A stretch of 36,534 bases of DNA from a virus. The notes beneath the pieces were generated by a model, which was given only the letters and a program-made list of their open reading frames with translations, was not told where the DNA came from and did no database searches. Location: positions 1 to 36,534 of the IMG/VR virus record IMGVR_UViG_3300010215_000017; one strand, given 5' to 3'. The position numbers and the translations under genes are program-made. Positions 21,962-30,365 of the stretch are shown one piece after another. Within the stretch, counting starts at the first letter, position 1, and each line of letters opens with the position of its first letter.

Positions 21962-22876
21962 ATGCTGTTTAAGGAAATGGCTGCCACCCTCGGTGGCGAA
22001 CAAGAAGTGATTGTTGATAACCTGACTCAGGGAAACAACATTCTCAAAGAAATTGAAGTGTTCGAAGCGAACCATTCGCTCCAGCACAAGTACGGCATTG
22101 TGTCAGATGTGGTTGGTGGAAGCATGCGGGATCTGGACGACGCTCCAGCTACTCTGAAGGTTGATACAGATCTTGGATCTGATGATCTTCAGGTTGTGGG
22201 CGGTAAGATCTTTGTCTCCGAAGACAAAGTGATTGCTCTCTCTGGTGGAAACCTGGCAAAGTACATCGATGGGCGTTTTCCCCGCATCATCATGAAAACC
22301 GGAAACTCGATTGAAAAAAGCCTCATTTATGATGTGTACGCATCTGCTGCCATTGCTGCAGAGAATGTGGAGTCAATCAAAGGGGCCGGTGATGACAATT
22401 TCTCCATCCTGGCTGTGCGTTTTGTCGATGAAGAGTGTGGTTTGGCTATCAATGCTGCATCAACATCTGCAGCTAAATTGTTGGCGCTTGAAGCGTTGAA
22501 TGGCGGAAACAAGCATTCTAACAATCAAGGGATCACTGGCTGGGAATTTGAGCTAAAGACAATGCTGGGAGCCATTGTTGCAAACCCAACTCGTATGACT
22601 GCAGCGATTGTAAACATCGACGCAAGCAACGTGCCCTCCAAACTGCAGATCAACAACATGATCGAAAGTGTCTATCCGGACGATGGCGGGAAAACTGTTC
22701 TGATGATGTCTCCGTTTATGCGGAACATCTTGGAAGACAAGTATGGTGAAACCGCAATGCGTACATCGCGCCAGACCAGCGACGTCGGTAAGATGATCAC
22801 TGAATGGTATGATACCCCGATCATCACCTCGCGTCAGTTTGCGCGCGGTAACGAACCGTTTGTTACACTGCCTTAA
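21962..22876 (+). CDS. Major capsid protein
   Basis: The 304-residue protein lies right after the scaffold gene with a strong AAGGAG site and before a cement-like protein gene. It has the size and pattern of HK97-fold capsid proteins of the phage group that pairs with Bbp16-like cement proteins: an N-terminal arm (MLFKEMAATLGG), a central IEKSLIYDVYASAAIAAEN spine-helix-like segment, and a C-terminal VLMMSPFMRNILEDKYG...MITEWYDTPIITSRQ region. It forms the head shell. The HK97 fold is inferred, not seen directly. Confidence 0.85.
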   Translation: MLFKEMAATLGGEQEVIVDNLTQGNNILKEIEVFEANHSLQHKYGIVSDVVGGSMRDLDDAPATLKVDTDLGSDDLQVVGGKIFVSEDKVIALSGGNLAKYIDGRFPRIIMKTGNSIEKSLIYDVYASAAIAAENVESIKGAGDDNFSILAVRFVDEECGLAINAASTSAAKLLALEALNGGNKHSNNQGITGWEFELKTMLGAIVANPTRMTAAIVNIDASNVPSKLQINNMIESVYPDDGGKTVLMMSPFMRNILEDKYGETAMRTSRQTSDVGKMITEWYDTPIITSRQFARGNEPFVTLP

Positions 22877-22887
22877 GGAGAAGGAAC

Positions 22888-23298
22888 ATGAGTATTGAAT
22901 TCGGAAAAAGACTCCATGATGCCGGTGGTTATTACGCCAAGGCGCTTACAGTACCTCAAAACACAAGTGTTGCAACTGATGCGCTGAAAACCGGGAAAGG
23001 TGGACAGCTGGGTCAGTTGGAAGTGGCTGTTTACGCTGCTGAAGATGTCAGCCTGGCTGATACCAAGAAGCTCACAATAGTATTGCAAGACAGTGATACA
23101 AGTGACTCTGGTTTTACCGATCTGCTAACCACATCAGTAACAGCAAGTGGTGCAACTACCATTTCTGCAGGTGATTTGATTGCGCGTGTTCCCATCCCTA
23201 CGAATGCGGATGTTTACACGCGTATGAACGTGACCACTGATGACGCTGCTGCCACTGGTAAAGTGATGGCCGTCCTGGAAGGACAGTTCAGCCGGTAA
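22888..23298 (+). CDS. Capsid cement/decoration protein (Bbp16-like)
   Basis: The 136-residue product follows the capsid gene by 11 bases, with an AAGGAGAAGG ribosome site. It is rich in Ser, Thr, Ala and Asp and looks like an all-beta protein (LEVAVYAAEDVSLADTKK, LTIVLQDSDTSDSGFTDLL, then VPIPTNADVYTRMNV). This fits the Bbp16-type cement proteins that stabilise the head. A hairpin that may be a terminator follows it. Confidence 0.68.
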   Translation: MSIEFGKRLHDAGGYYAKALTVPQNTSVATDALKTGKGGQLGQLEVAVYAAEDVSLADTKKLTIVLQDSDTSDSGFTDLLTTSVTASGATTISAGDLIARVPIPTNADVYTRMNVTTDDAAATGKVMAVLEGQFSR

Positions 23299-23304
23299 AG
23301 ATTT

Positions 23305-23327
23305 AGGCCCGCAAGGGCCTTCTTTCC
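23305..23327 (+). terminator. Possible intrinsic terminator after the capsid genes
   Basis: AGGCCC-GCAA-GGGCCT forms a perfect 6-bp GC-rich stem with a GNRA loop (23305-23320), followed by a short pyrimidine-rich TCTTTCC tract. It sits between the cement gene and the next structural gene. The T-run is weak, so it may only attenuate transcription, raising capsid transcripts over those downstream. Confidence 0.5.
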
Positions 23328-23353
23328 ATTAACCCCTAACCGTGAGGAACATC

Positions 23354-23740
23354 ATGGCAAGAAACACAAAAACCACTGCAAGCCAAAAGAAGGAAGAAAT
23401 CAAGCCTTCTGAGCCTGCACAGGAAGAAAACAAAGTCGATGCTTCTGAAGCTTCTGCTGCTGCTCAGGGATCAGATGTAAAGGAAGAGCCACCTGAAGAG
23501 CCACCTGAAGAGACACCTTCTGAGGCTCCGCAGTCGGAGGAAAAATCCAAGGATTCTGAAAAGGAAGAAGCTGCTACTGATGGATCTGATGACTCTGGGG
23601 AAAAACAGAAAACCAGCGAAACTCCAAAAAAGGATGTTGAGCAGGTTTTTGTCTCCAAAAAACCTCGCCTAGTAAAGCCTGAGAAGTTTATGAAGACGGC
23701 TGCAGCTGATTCATATAGGGAAAAACTCCGTCGGGATTAA
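23354..23740 (+). CDS. Low-complexity acidic structural-region protein
   Basis: The 128-residue product is mostly Glu, Lys, Ser, Pro and Ala, with a repeated EEPPEEPPEETPSE stretch, and is likely disordered. Only the last 30 residues (VFVSKKPRLVKPEKFMKTA) look ordered. A GTG at 23342 is in frame, but the ATG at 23354 has GAGG 7 bases upstream and gives a standard MARNTK start. It lies between the cement and connector genes. No function is known; disordered acidic proteins in this place may be head-associated or assembly factors. Confidence 0.6.
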   Translation: MARNTKTTASQKKEEIKPSEPAQEENKVDASEASAAAQGSDVKEEPPEEPPEETPSEAPQSEEKSKDSEKEEAATDGSDDSGEKQKTSETPKKDVEQVFVSKKPRLVKPEKFMKTAAADSYREKLRRD

Positions 23741-23742
23741 TA

Positions 23743-24270
23743 ATGAAAGTTCATTTGAGTGACGAAAAAGCAATGGATTTGATAAACGCCTTAGGCAAAG
23801 CGCCCATGGTGGTATCAAAACATGTACGCGTCGCTATGATGAATTCTCTTGAAGATTTCCGGGATAGGATGATTGATGAGGCTCCCAAAGCCAAAAAGCA
23901 GGCGAGTGATGAATATCCGATTGACGATCCATTTGGCGTCAATCGGTCAATGCTTCGCTCTTTGCACCAGGCTATTGACGTGGAGCATACAGGCGCATTT
24001 GCAGGGCGCGTATTCGTTGACAGAACGCTCGCTCCCCACGCTGTACACGTTGTCACCGGGCGCCCTGCAATGTTTATTAAGCCAGTTGAAAAAGAAACCC
24101 TGCGTTGGGTAGATCCCAAGACAGGCAGATTTGTTTATAGCCGAGGCCATCAAGTAGGTGCCGTGGATCCAAATCCATTTCCTAACAGAGCTCTTGATGC
24201 TGGCTGGGGACCACACCAGAAACGGCTGGGTGATGCTATGAGAGCTGCAATTGTGGAGGCTGGTGTATGA
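23743..24270 (+). CDS. HK97 gp10-like neck/head-tail joining protein
   Basis: The 175-residue product has the pattern of gp10/minor tail family proteins: an N-terminal helix, SLEDFRDRMIDEAP, a SLHQAIDVEH strand region, and DPNPFPNRALDAGW near the C-terminus, which is the family's common PxPFxxxAL block. These proteins join head and tail or sit in the neck. It starts just after the stop of the preceding gene and overlaps the next start by 4 bases (ATGA). Confidence 0.7.
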   Translation: MKVHLSDEKAMDLINALGKAPMVVSKHVRVAMMNSLEDFRDRMIDEAPKAKKQASDEYPIDDPFGVNRSMLRSLHQAIDVEHTGAFAGRVFVDRTLAPHAVHVVTGRPAMFIKPVEKETLRWVDPKTGRFVYSRGHQVGAVDPNPFPNRALDAGWGPHQKRLGDAMRAAIVEAGV

Positions 24271-24686
24271 GTTATTTGGCTCCTGAGAAAATACTGGATG
24301 AGAATGTCCAGGAGTTTTTTAAAGACGATGCTGGGGATTATACCCAGAATTTGACCTTTTTTGACCGGGCAGACGCATGGTTTAAGCGTGTAGCCAGGTC
24401 TGTTGGCGTTTTAGATGCTGACATTCCAGATCCAATCACAGAGGAATCCGCTGAGCTTTTAGATCTCTACATCTCTCACAAGGTATGCCAGAGGAAGATT
24501 GGAATTGAAGTCACCTTGATGGCAAATGGCCAGAAACAGGATATGTGGGCAGATAAGGCAAAGGTTTATAAAACCGCTTTGGATGACAGGCTTGAAGAGC
24601 TTGATAAGTATGATATTCTGGGAATCCCTGCTGATGTGACTGAAAGTGAGCCCGATTCTAACACCATTCAGCTATTCAGGGGTTGA
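24267..24686 (+). CDS. Head-tail connector protein
   Basis: The 139-residue product is mainly helical and acidic, with an FFDRADAWFKRVARSVGV block and a LLDLYISHKVCQRKIG helix, as in gp6/gp15-like connector or adaptor proteins that sit between portal and tail. No decisive motif is present, so the call leans on position between the gp10-like gene and the tail terminator-like gene. It is joined to the upstream gene by an ATGA overlap. Confidence 0.62.
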   Translation: MSYLAPEKILDENVQEFFKDDAGDYTQNLTFFDRADAWFKRVARSVGVLDADIPDPITEESAELLDLYISHKVCQRKIGIEVTLMANGQKQDMWADKAKVYKTALDDRLEELDKYDILGIPADVTESEPDSNTIQLFRG

Positions 24687-24687
24687 T

Positions 24688-25116
24688 ATGAGTGCGGTGA
24701 AAGAAATCAAAACGGCTCTTGAAGCTTCGGGATACCTGGTAAGGGACGAGCTATTCAAGTTAAATAAGCAGGATGGTCAGAGTCCTGTTTTACTGATATG
24801 GGGGCCACGTCAACAGAACGATAGTCAGGCCTCCGGACACCTTACAGAAGGTGTGAAAGTGTTGATTGAGGTGCTGAGCCCGAAAAAAGACTTCTGGACA
24901 GGCCTTGAGCATCTGGAGAATCACAGATTCCGGATTTTAGCAGTTTTGAGACGTGCTGACCGGACAAATAAGCTTTCAGGAGTGACATACAGGTCGGCTC
25001 AGGAATACAGCACTGGAAACACCCTGTACCCTGCTGGAATGCTGATGGAACTTTGGGTTAAAACCACTACAGAAATTAACAACATCCCCACCATTGAGGA
25101 GTGCGACAATGTATAA
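24688..25116 (+). CDS. Tail terminator/completion-like protein
   Basis: The 142-residue product has an N-terminal EIKTALEASGYLVRDE helix-strand unit and a middle with EGVKVLIEVLSP and a helical LEHLENHRFRILAVLRR, the alpha/beta layout expected for a tail terminator that caps the tail tube. The frame is open from further upstream, but the ATG at 24688 follows the previous stop by one base and has GGGG upstream. It overlaps the tail tube start by 8 bases. Assignment depends on position and general fold pattern. Confidence 0.6.
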   Translation: MSAVKEIKTALEASGYLVRDELFKLNKQDGQSPVLLIWGPRQQNDSQASGHLTEGVKVLIEVLSPKKDFWTGLEHLENHRFRILAVLRRADRTNKLSGVTYRSAQEYSTGNTLYPAGMLMELWVKTTTEINNIPTIEECDNV

Positions 25117-26281
25117 ACACAACCATTTTAAGTTTCTTGGAATCTTTGACGACGCTTCCCCGGAGGCGTCTATTCCTGCGACAATTGCTCGCAGCTTACG
25201 TATTGAAGACGATGCTGAATATGGCGATGCCTCATCCCCAATTCAGCGCCGAAACGTAGCTGGAAAGAGCCATACGCACAAAAGTAACCTGCGTGGCCAA
25301 CAGACGGCAAACACTAAGTTTTCCGCAGCATTGGCCCCGGCAAAAACAGCAGGTGTGAAGCCTTGTATTGATGAGCATATTGTACCTGCTGGGTTTAGCT
25401 CAAACTACCTATCTGTGATTATCGCATCTGCTGCAGTATCTGCTTCGCCTGGGGATGTGATTGGGGATTCTGGCACGCCCACCAAGACGGGTGTGGTGGC
25501 TTTTGTGTCCGGGAAGATTATTTGGTATTTGCCAGATACCGGAACTTTTTCTGATTCAGATGCAATCTGGATAGAAGGTGCAGATTCCGGTCAGACCGTA
25601 GCCTCTGTATTTGAGCAGGGCGCCGTTGAGTACTCTCTTAATTCGCGTCCCACTGAGCGCAAGCAGCTCTTTTTATTCCGAGATGGTAATGTGGAAGAGG
25701 TTCGCACGGCTGTGCCCACCTACTCTCTGGAAGCCAGTCAGACGATGGATCGTATCATGCAGACCATTGAGTACCAGGGGCGCAAAGGAACCTTGGCCGG
25801 TGAGGCCAGTGATCCGTCTGTGACCTATCCAGACGGTCAGGATCTGCAGTTTGCGGATGCTGATATCAAAATTGAGCGTTTGACATCTGCTGATACCATT
25901 GTTCCTGTGGTTCACAAGCTTGGGTTTAATGCTGGTACCCAAGTTGAAGTGACGCCAGATGCTCGACAAGTGGGAGGTGTTGAGGGTGGTGCATACGCTG
26001 GCCGTACTGATGTACAGATCACCATGGACATCAAAGAGCAAGATAAATCCTCCTGGGACCCTTATGCTGATAAAGCTGGTCAACAGATGCGGGTGTCCTG
26101 CAATGTATCTGATTTGATGATCCTGGTAGGGCTTGGGCAGATTCAGGATGTGCAGCCAACAACAGCAAACAATTTTCTGATGCACCAGCTCACGTTTGAT
26201 TTAAACGATGACTCCGGTGATGACACTGAGTTTCGTATGATACTCACAGCTGAAGAAGTGGTGGAGGCGGCCAATGCCTGA
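25109..26281 (+). CDS. Major tail tube protein
   Basis: The 390-residue product is a beta-rich protein directly before the tail chaperone pair, as expected for the tail tube subunit. It has strands such as VPTYSLEASQTMDRIMQTIEY and TDVQITMDIKEQDKS, and an FRMILTAEEVV end. TTG at 25094 is in frame, but the ATG at 25109 has GAGGAG 7 bases upstream. The N-terminal half may hold an extra domain, since many tube proteins are shorter (200-250 residues). No sheath gene is present, which supports a non-contractile tail. Confidence 0.75.
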   Translation: MYKHNHFKFLGIFDDASPEASIPATIARSLRIEDDAEYGDASSPIQRRNVAGKSHTHKSNLRGQQTANTKFSAALAPAKTAGVKPCIDEHIVPAGFSSNYLSVIIASAAVSASPGDVIGDSGTPTKTGVVAFVSGKIIWYLPDTGTFSDSDAIWIEGADSGQTVASVFEQGAVEYSLNSRPTERKQLFLFRDGNVEEVRTAVPTYSLEASQTMDRIMQTIEYQGRKGTLAGEASDPSVTYPDGQDLQFADADIKIERLTSADTIVPVVHKLGFNAGTQVEVTPDARQVGGVEGGAYAGRTDVQITMDIKEQDKSSWDPYADKAGQQMRVSCNVSDLMILVGLGQIQDVQPTTANNFLMHQLTFDLNDDSGDDTEFRMILTAEEVVEAANA

Positions 26282-26630
26282 AATTTTAACCTATAAAGAT
26301 CAAAGCTTTAAACTGGAAAAACACAAAGATGTTGAAGTGTTCATCAAAGGGGTGTCTAGCGAGCACCTCATGAATGCAAACGCACTTGTGGCTTCCGGAT
26401 TTGCGTCTGGTGACCGTGGCTCACAGCTCTCTTTAATGTACCAACATCACAAATATCTGTGTGAAGTGGGAATCGTGGATCTTGTTGGCCTGACGGAGCG
26501 AAGGCAACCTCACAAATTTATTAAGCTAACCCCGGAGATCATTGATTCTCTGGGTGGGTTTGACTTTTTGAAAGAAGTTGGGAATAAAATCAAAGCAATA
26601 TCTCAGTTGGAGGATTCTGAAAAAAACTGA
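26274..26630 (+). CDS. Tail assembly chaperone (G-like)
   Basis: The 118-residue product lies between the tail tube and the tape measure, the fixed place of lambda G-like chaperones that coat the tape measure during assembly. It starts with a short beta hairpin (LTYKDQSFKLEKHKDVEVFI) and continues as helices. GGAGG lies 7 bases before the ATG, inside the end of the tube gene. The last codons GAA AAA AAC TGA contain the slippery heptamer A AAA AAC, so some ribosomes should shift to the -1 frame and make a longer fusion protein of about 221 residues. Confidence 0.78.
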   Translation: MPEILTYKDQSFKLEKHKDVEVFIKGVSSEHLMNANALVASGFASGDRGSQLSLMYQHHKYLCEVGIVDLVGLTERRQPHKFIKLTPEIIDSLGGFDFLKEVGNKIKAISQLEDSEKN

Positions 26631-26651
26631 TAGGGGCCTTGGCTGCCCTAT
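26621..26651 (+). promoter_or_regulatory. Programmed -1 ribosomal frameshift signal
   Basis: The heptamer A AAA AAC (26621-26627) is in the correct zero frame for simultaneous slippage and is followed directly by the TGA stop. Starting 2 bases later, ATAGGGGC-CTTG-GC(TG)CCCTAT (26630-26651) can fold into an 8-bp stem with a TG bulge and a 4-base loop, which could stimulate slippage. The -1 frame is open from the slip site to 26938. Close spacing of the stem means its lowest pairs would be melted at the slip site. Confidence 0.75.
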
Positions 26652-26938
26652 TTTTTGGGCACGTTGAATCCGGACCTGATAAGCCTTTTCAGTCGCCGGA
26701 TTTTGTGCATTATGGGAAATGGCTGGAATTCAAAATGCTTCCCAACGTGCCTGAGAAAATAACTGAATTATGGTTTTGGGTTACGCAGTACTTAAACCGA
26801 AAGCAGTTACCCTTCGCCGGAGGGATGGCAGAGCAGCCCTGGCCCTTTCAACAAGCCGTTCAGATCGCAGATTTGACAGATTCGATGTGTCGCAAACGCA
26901 AAGAATCATTCGAGAAACAATATGGCAGACAACATTAG
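26639..26938 (+). CDS. Frameshift extension of the tail assembly chaperone (GT-like)
   Basis: This frame encodes about 99 residues (FFGHVESGPDKPFQSPDF, then an aromatic and charged helical region) but has no ATG; the only start is a TTG with a poorly spaced AGGGG. It lies in the -1 frame relative to the preceding chaperone gene and is continuous with it through the A AAA AAC slip site at 26621-26627, so it is best read as the T part of a G-GT fusion. In lambda the T part recruits tail tube subunits. Its 3' end overlaps the tape measure gene by 17 bases. Confidence 0.75.
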   Translation: MAALFFGHVESGPDKPFQSPDFVHYGKWLEFKMLPNVPEKITELWFWVTQYLNRKQLPFAGGMAEQPWPFQQAVQIADLTDSMCRKRKESFEKQYGRQH

Positions 26939-29612
26939 CTCAGAAGTAGAACTAGTCCTCAAAGCAACGGATGCTTATACATCCGAGTTGAAGAAGGCTA
27001 AAATTGACTTTACTGATTTGCCTAAATCTGCAAAGGCTGAGTGGAAAAAACTACAGAGACAGCTTGGCAAGTTCGAGAAGGAATTTGATAAGACCGCCAA
27101 AGAAGCCAAAAAAGATTGGGGTAAGCTTCTTGATGAGCTTGATAAAACTCCTGCGAAACTCAAAAAAATAGAGAAGTCGAGTAAAGGCATAAAGCAACGA
27201 TTTGGAGGTATGAAGACCTTGGCTGCGGGTGTAGCCGGGTCATTTGTTATAAAGTCATTTATTGATGCTGGAACAGCGCTTGAAAACGTTGAAACCCGCA
27301 TGAACCACTATTATCAACAGTTGGGTGATGTAACTCAGGCAGAGAGAACACTGGCTGAAGTTCGTGATATTAGTGCTAAAACTCCTTTCCAGTTTACAGA
27401 TGTAGCGGAGGCGCGCTTCACTCTTGCAAAGATGACCGATGGGGCGTTGGATAGTGCTGACGCGTTGTTGATGGTTGGTGATGCAGCAGCGAACACAGCT
27501 GACAAGGATCTGGCTGGGCTTGCCATGTGGGTGTCTCGTGCGTATAGTGCGCTTCAGAATAATCAGGCTGCAGGAGAAGCTACCTTAAGGCTAACCGAAC
27601 TCGGAGTTATATCTGGCGAAGCCAGAACTAAAATCGAGAAATTACAGAATCAGGCTCGTGGGAAAGAAGCTTGGGGGGTTTTACAGGCTGAACTTTTGAA
27701 AAGTAAAGGTCTCATGGGTGATATGGCTGATACCATGGAAGGTAAGTGGTCAACTGTGAAGGATCAGATTGCAGAACTTCAGCGACAATTTCTGAGCGGT
27801 GGTGCCTGGGAAGATGGTAAAGGCGCTCTTGCCAGTATCTCGGAAACTCTTCAAGAGATGATTGACGATGGTACTGCTGCTGAGTTGGGTAAGCAGTTTG
27901 GTGAATTCTTAGATACCGTAAAAGAACTTCTTCCCTATGCAGACGAATTCATGGTGGCTTGGGGGAGTGCAAAGCTAGTCGGTGGGATTGCAGACCTTAG
28001 TTCCAGTGTTAAAATCCTTACCGGTAACCTAGGAAATCTAAAAGGTGCTGCGTTGGCATTAAAAGGTCTTGGTCTTGCAAAAGTAATTGCAATTGCTGGT
28101 GCAGGGCTGGCAGCAGTAGGATCTGTTGCTGGCATGGCAAAAATATATCTTGGAGGCGAAAATTACGAAAATGACCAGGAATGGGAGCAATTTTACAATG
28201 CAAATCCTGAGATCCTTGCGATGGAAGTTAGGCAAAACAAGGATCTTTTTGCAGAGTACTATAAATCAGGTAAAGATGCTGATAAAGTACGTGAATTGTT
28301 AGGGTTCCAAGGAACAACTGGCAGTTCTTTTCTGAAGGATCAGCAGGATTATATCCAGGAAATCATTAAAGAGAAAGGCATTCAAGAGTACGACGAACAG
28401 TTCAATAAAAAAGCAGAAGATGTTGCAAAAGATCCAGTATCTTCTGGTTTAAGCGAAAAAGAAATCAAACGCCTAGCGAAGCTTCGTGAGGATTTTTCTG
28501 ATCATGCCAAAAAGTGGGAAATTTCCAGGATTGAAGACACCTATGATCGAGAGCTGGCAGAGCTGAACCTGTGGGCTGAACAGCAGACAGAAAAATACAA
28601 GGAAGTTAAAGGTGCCCAGGCAGAAATCGATGCCGAGTATAATGCCCGGTTCATGGCCTTAATAGAAGGTCAAATCGATGAAGAAGCGGAACTTCGCAAA
28701 AAATTTGAAGACCAGCAAAACGAATGGCTACTAGCATCCATTGATGACGAATGGACAAAACAGCAACTTAAACTTGTCCAATGGAAAGAGGAGCAAATTG
28801 AGGCTTATCAAGAAGTTGCTGGTGCAAAAGAAAAGATTGATGAAGAGTACCGGCGTAGAAGTGCTGAGATTGACAGGTCTTTTGATGAGGCTGACAAACA
28901 GCTTCAAGATCAGTTTTCCAGCGAGAAAGCTATGTGGGGTGCTTCTCCAGAGGAAAGAGAGGCCTTACAGCTTGAGCAATGGAAAGACACCCAGTTAGAA
29001 ACCTATAAGGACGTAGCTGGAGCGAAAGAAGAGATAGAGCGGGAGTTTCTTCGCCGAAAAGAAGAAATGGAGCTTAAACACGAAGAAAACCGTCAGCAGT
29101 TGATGATGCGTGGTCTTAGCTCCACTCTTGGCCTATATGCCCAGTTTTTTGGCAACATTAAAGACCAAAATAAAGCGTTTGGAGCTTTTTACAAAGTCTT
29201 TGCCACTACCAAAGCCACAATAGACGGTATTCTGGCTGTGCAGCGGATTTATCACGACGTTCCATTTCCTCTGAACATCCCGGCTTCTATTGCCATGGGT
29301 GGAATAGTGGCTCAAAATGTGGCAAAAGTTTCAGGGATGCACTTCGCTGGTGGCCGTGGCCCAGTTGGATCAGGGGTTTCAGACACGCGCTATGCTAAAA
29401 TTGCAGATTCAGAAGTGGTTCTCAACCAGGCACAGACAGCAAATTTAGTTTGGGCAGCTGCTAATGGTTCGTTCGGTGGTGGCCAGCAGGGCAATAGACA
29501 GCTGGTTATAAGTGTGGATGGACGTGGCTATGATGAAGCATCCCTGGCGCGTGAGATAGTGCGTCAAGAAACCTACAGGGATATTGTAGATCCTTCATAT
29601 GCGCTGGGGTGA
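26922..29612 (+). CDS. Tail tape measure protein
   Basis: The 896-residue protein sets tail length and helps DNA entry. It begins with a charged coiled-coil region (to about 95), continues with a typical TMP block (MKTLAAGVAGSFVIKSFIDAG, ETRMNHYYQQLG, SAKTPFQFTDVAEAR) and has a hydrophobic segment at about 385-411. Residues 548-740 hold three related units of 66-70 residues with a W-x(4)-Q-x-E-x-Y-x-EV-x-GA pattern starting near 548, 618 and 684. By the usual 1.5 angstrom per residue this predicts a tail near 130 nm. It follows the chaperone pair, as in siphoviruses. Confidence 0.92.
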   Translation: MADNISSEVELVLKATDAYTSELKKAKIDFTDLPKSAKAEWKKLQRQLGKFEKEFDKTAKEAKKDWGKLLDELDKTPAKLKKIEKSSKGIKQRFGGMKTLAAGVAGSFVIKSFIDAGTALENVETRMNHYYQQLGDVTQAERTLAEVRDISAKTPFQFTDVAEARFTLAKMTDGALDSADALLMVGDAAANTADKDLAGLAMWVSRAYSALQNNQAAGEATLRLTELGVISGEARTKIEKLQNQARGKEAWGVLQAELLKSKGLMGDMADTMEGKWSTVKDQIAELQRQFLSGGAWEDGKGALASISETLQEMIDDGTAAELGKQFGEFLDTVKELLPYADEFMVAWGSAKLVGGIADLSSSVKILTGNLGNLKGAALALKGLGLAKVIAIAGAGLAAVGSVAGMAKIYLGGENYENDQEWEQFYNANPEILAMEVRQNKDLFAEYYKSGKDADKVRELLGFQGTTGSSFLKDQQDYIQEIIKEKGIQEYDEQFNKKAEDVAKDPVSSGLSEKEIKRLAKLREDFSDHAKKWEISRIEDTYDRELAELNLWAEQQTEKYKEVKGAQAEIDAEYNARFMALIEGQIDEEAELRKKFEDQQNEWLLASIDDEWTKQQLKLVQWKEEQIEAYQEVAGAKEKIDEEYRRRSAEIDRSFDEADKQLQDQFSSEKAMWGASPEEREALQLEQWKDTQLETYKDVAGAKEEIEREFLRRKEEMELKHEENRQQLMMRGLSSTLGLYAQFFGNIKDQNKAFGAFYKVFATTKATIDGILAVQRIYHDVPFPLNIPASIAMGGIVAQNVAKVSGMHFAGGRGPVGSGVSDTRYAKIADSEVVLNQAQTANLVWAAANGSFGGGQQGNRQLVISVDGRGYDEASLAREIVRQETYRDIVDPSYALG

Positions 29613-29615
29613 TTT

Positions 29616-30365
29616 ATGGAGATTAACGGGATACAGTGCGATTTGCAGTACCCGATCAAGGTTGAGCATGGTCTGGCGTTGATCTGGAGAGAATTTGAGG
29701 GCGGATTCTGGGATGTACGAGATTTGGGGGCTCAATATGATAAAATTCGCAGCTCTTTTTCCATTTGTGGTGTAGATTCAGAAATATATCCCTTGCATGA
29801 ATCTATTAGAACATCGATCAGCAACAATGACCCGATCAGCCTGACGGCTGCGGATGAAGAGCGTGTTCTTGGTGCGTTGTATCCCTCTGGAGCTTACAGC
29901 TTAAGAGTGGAAACCCTTGGAAATGTAACCAGGAAAAACTTTGCTCTGTATGAGTTCCAAATAGATGTGATTTGCGAAACACATCCGGATCCAGAACTGG
30001 TTGTTGCAGACTTCTACCAGATGCCGGTACCAGTTAGCTACGAGAACAGCGCATATCTAGATCAGCAGAATGTAGAACCAATCTATCCCCAGACATTTGA
30101 GACCCTCAGCGATGGAGCAAATAAAGGTACCTGGCCAATTGTATCGCCTCGAATGCGGGCGGAACTAGCTGCCTCGGTGCTTGCAGATGTTACACAAAAC
30201 ATCCGTCGCTTAAGTTTTGAACTCCCGGCCTCGTGGTCAGGGCTTTACCCGTTTGGTCAGGCTTGGCAGTCAGGGACTTGGGCATATGTCCAGGCACTGT
30301 CTGAGACAGTGAAGCGTCTGGATAGTCACATATTGAAAATGGAGCTAGTGAAAGATGTCAGTTAG
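29616..30365 (+). CDS. Distal tail-like protein
   Basis: The 249-residue product lies between the tape measure and a large hub-like protein, the usual place of a distal tail or tail-tip protein. It is beta-rich, with VEHGLALIWREFEGGFWDV at the N-terminus, a SFSICGVDSEIYPL strand region and an aromatic SGLYPFGQAWQSGTW segment near the C-terminus. No decisive motif is seen, so the call rests on gene order. It overlaps the next gene by 11 bases. Confidence 0.6.
   Translation: MEINGIQCDLQYPIKVEHGLALIWREFEGGFWDVRDLGAQYDKIRSSFSICGVDSEIYPLHESIRTSISNNDPISLTAADEERVLGALYPSGAYSLRVETLGNVTRKNFALYEFQIDVICETHPDPELVVADFYQMPVPVSYENSAYLDQQNVEPIYPQTFETLSDGANKGTWPIVSPRMRAELAASVLADVTQNIRRLSFELPASWSGLYPFGQAWQSGTWAYVQALSETVKRLDSHILKMELVKDVS

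Noticed and set aside
25673-26185. Open frame of 170 codons on the minus strand
   Set aside because: It is opposite the tail tube gene and shows a random-looking His/Ile-rich composition with no recognisable motif.
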